This document shows positions 61,743 through 64,000 of a stretch of 64,000 nucleotides of DNA, piece after piece. The notes under the pieces are model-generated. The model did no database searches. It was not told where the DNA came from and saw nothing but the letters and a program-made list of their open reading frames with translations. The translations under genes were made by a program, and so were the position numbers. The stretch's first letter is position 1. Each line of letters starts with the position of its first letter. The stretch covers positions 50,575,019 through 50,639,018 of the forward strand of contig NW_026947485.1 of the NCBI RefSeq assembly GCF_034190915.1. The letters run 5' to 3'. The stretch is from Cavia porcellus (Eukaryota > Chordata > Mammalia > Rodentia > Caviidae).

Positions 61743-62957
61743 GTTCATAATAAAAGTGGCGCTTAAAAAATTTTTCCAGGGTCAGATGTCTGCAGGAGTA
61801 TGCGATGAATGGATTTCACTCAAAGATAAGCAACAAAATTCTATTGAATGAAACTGTAAATCCACCCAACTCCTGATAGTAATACTAACATTCACCACAG
61901 GTTTGAAATTCCTGTAGTATCAGTATATTTTTAAAATATTACACACATGCTTATGATGCATAGGAAGATGGAAAAGACTCTGACTGCACACTATTGGTAT
62001 TCCCAGCTTTCCTAATTTACAACCAGTTAAGAATTACAATATTCAAAGTATTTTAAAATAGTATATGACTTACTGTTAAGAGATTTTTCTACTCAAGTAA
62101 ATAGGAAAGTTTACATTTTAATGTCACACTGATTTTCAGTACATTTCAATCCAAGGAAAAAAATAAACTTAGACATGGTCATGATTTCAGGATTACATAT
62201 ATTACAATTTGCCTTGTTATACTATAGTTGTGGCTTTATGATAAAAATAACTCAGGAACATACGGAATTCAAGCTAATTTGCATAACTGTCACAAGAAAA
62301 AAAGCATTAAATGCATTTATAAGTGTTTTCATTTAATTTCAGAATCTCAAAACAGCAATAAAACTTGGCCTTGTTTTAAAAAAGTTTAGTTCAACACTAA
62401 GCTAGCTAAATAACCTTACTGAAAGGTTTAAACACAATTGATATAGAAAATTGCTTTCCTTCTAATCTCAATCTTACACAAGTGGAAGAGGTGAGGGGGA
62501 AAATGTAGACAATTTCTTTAGCAGCATGTATGGCTAAGTCTATCAACCACCTTAAGCTAGAATGTCTATTACTGACCCCATTAAAAAGAATTGGGCTACT
62601 ATCAAAAGTTACCCATTTCATAAGCCAAAGACAACAATTTTAGGGTTATACTAAATAAAATATTTTTGTAATACTTCAAAAATTTTAACCATAAACTAAA
62701 GGAATCAACTCTTCATTGTAACAAAGGAATAACAGAAAGTAAAAGACATTTATCCTAAACTCATTTTTTTCAATTCTCTTCAAACAAAAGAAAAGAATGG
62801 TTGATTAGCTAAGCTTTGTGCTCTAACCAAACTAATTAATTACACTGATTTTACATGGCAATACCCCACCTGGGCAGCTTAACAGTTCTGAACACTTTTG
62901 CAATGATTTTTTTAAACGCAAAGATTACTAAAATGAACTGGACATGCAATGTTCATC
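61737..62957 (-). other. CAPZA2: CAPZA2 3' UTR (proximal form, inferred)
   Basis: Non-coding, AT-rich, repeat-free sequence directly after the CAPZA2 stop codon. A canonical minus-strand AATAAA lies at 61,737-61,742, which would give a 3' UTR of about 1.2 kb. Further AATAAA signals lie downstream (for example 60,001-60,006), so longer forms are possible. The true cleavage site is not shown by the sequence. Confidence 0.6.
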
Positions 62958-63098
<141 letters not shown>

Positions 63099-63898
63099 CT
63101 ATGAAAAACAGTAGTTAGAAATTTAAAACAAATGAAAGGAACAAAACAATTTTTAACATGTTTTTAGAACATTTAAGGAACTTATTTCAACGCTTTTAAA
63201 CAGTTGAAACTCTTGACTTGCTTTAAAAACTGTTTAAAAGCTGCTATAAGAAAAAAGCATATAATCATTTTGAATGATTAATGAAATGTACTTTAGGTTT
63301 AATATCTATGTCCTTATTTTGAATTTATTTTACTATTTTAGTCAAAACAATCTGTAAATTACTATTTATAAGGAATGGAAACTCATCCAACACACAAATT
63401 AAATGCTTAAATTCAAATGTTAGTTTGGAAACTGATAATGTAAAACAGTAGAGCACAAACTGAAATGTGATCTGGGCAGATTATATATAATCCAAATAGT
63501 TTAGAAAACATTTCTTAAATTAAAATTTCCAATGAGAAAATAGCTGTTGAAGAACTTGGCATATTTTAACCAATATAGTTAATACCAAATCTCTTTTATT
63601 TTGAGTACTGGGGATCAAATCTATGACCTCCTGCTTCTTAGGCAGGCACTTGTGCCACTGAGCTAATCCCCTAGCCCAAGTCTTGGTATTTTTAAAACAA
63701 AATCTTAACTAAATTCAGTTTGTTTGCCATTTTTTGGACTACACTTCCACAAATTTGTTCTTATACTAATATCAAACATACAACCAAAAGACCATCTATT
63801 ATACAGTGAAACAATGAAAAATTCAGGATTATGGCTGAAAGTAAAATTTTAGTGCCATTCAATAATGAACACAATATAAAAAATGTGAAACATCATAC
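63099..63898 (-). other. CAPZA2: Last CAPZA2 intron
   Basis: An 800-bp intron between donor CAG/GTATGATG (63,898) and acceptor TTTTTCATAG (63,099-63,100 at its end). It contains one antisense ID-type SINE. Confidence 0.92.
63594..63681 (-). mobile_element. ID-type SINE in the CAPZA2 intron
   Basis: Antisense: TACTGGGGATCAAATCTATG ... CCACTGAGCTAATCCCCTAG. Confidence 0.88.
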
Positions 63899-63961
63899 CT
63901 GGTATTCATTTTCTGCAGCTTCTACAATCTTTATAAATTCTTTTGCTGTTTGCGCTTCATT
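63899..63961 (-). CDS. CAPZA2: CAPZA2, penultimate coding exon
   Basis: A 63-bp exon of exactly 21 codons, phase 0 at both ends: NEAQTAKEFIKIVEAAENEY followed by Q. The acceptor is CTTATTTAG and the donor CAG/GTATGATG. It encodes the helical segment just before the actin-binding C-terminus and joins the last exon without a frame change, giving 67 residues of CAPZA2 in this window. Confidence 0.95.
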
Positions 63962-64000
63962 CTAAATAAGACAAAAGTAAATAAAACAGTAATTTAAAAC

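Overview
This is mammalian nuclear DNA, almost certainly from a rodent. It has short coding exons with GT/AG splice sites, one CpG island in AT-rich DNA, many 7SL-derived B1 SINEs, many tRNA(Ala)-derived ID-type SINEs, L1 LINEs and MaLR solo LTRs. B1 joined to an ID-like 3' half (B1-dID-type composites) and a distinctive ID subfamily ending in TACCGATAAAAAG fit the squirrel/dormouse/beaver side of the rodents better than mouse or rat. I cannot name the species.

Two genes are present, both on the minus strand. The right edge holds the last two coding exons of CAPZA2 (F-actin-capping protein subunit alpha-2) and its 3' UTR. About 39 kb further left, a CpG island at 22.6-23.9 kb holds the promoter, 5' UTR and first coding exon of ST7 (suppressor of tumorigenicity 7). 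ST7 is transcribed leftward, so 1-23,388 is the start of its first intron. This CAPZA2-then-ST7 order, head to tail, is the conserved arrangement of the MET-CAPZA2-ST7-WNT2-CFTR interval (human 7q31). I see no other host coding exon.

Layout. 1-23.4 kb: ST7 intron 1. It carries a decayed plus-strand L1 (0.44-5.97 kb) containing a young SINE, an unclassified 590-bp insert and a 209-bp inverted-repeat DNA element, followed by mostly unique AT-rich DNA with MLT1/MaLR LTRs, B1 and ID SINEs, and a tandem-monomer repeat at 19.6-20.4 kb. 22.6-23.9 kb: CpG island and ST7 exon 1. 23.9-28.5 kb: unique DNA, two SINEs, a possible hAT fragment and a Tigger-like MITE. 28.56-36.88 kb: a minus-strand L1 running from 5' UTR to 3' end, broken by three LTR-like elements, one of which carries two SINEs. 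37-42.5 kb: LTR, SINEs and a second plus-strand L1. 43-50.5 kb: unique DNA, SINEs, a second Tigger-like MITE and an LTR nested inside another LTR. 50.56-52.56 kb: a decayed piggyBac-type transposase on the minus strand, broken by two B1 SINEs and carrying a duplicated cysteine-rich C-terminus. 53-63 kb: L1 ends, then the CAPZA2 3' UTR and exons.

The less expected material is the DNA-transposon content: the piggyBac relic, the inverted-repeat element that landed inside an L1, and the hAT/Tigger-like pieces. All annotation is by eye. Repeat family names are from memory of consensus features and were not checked against a library.
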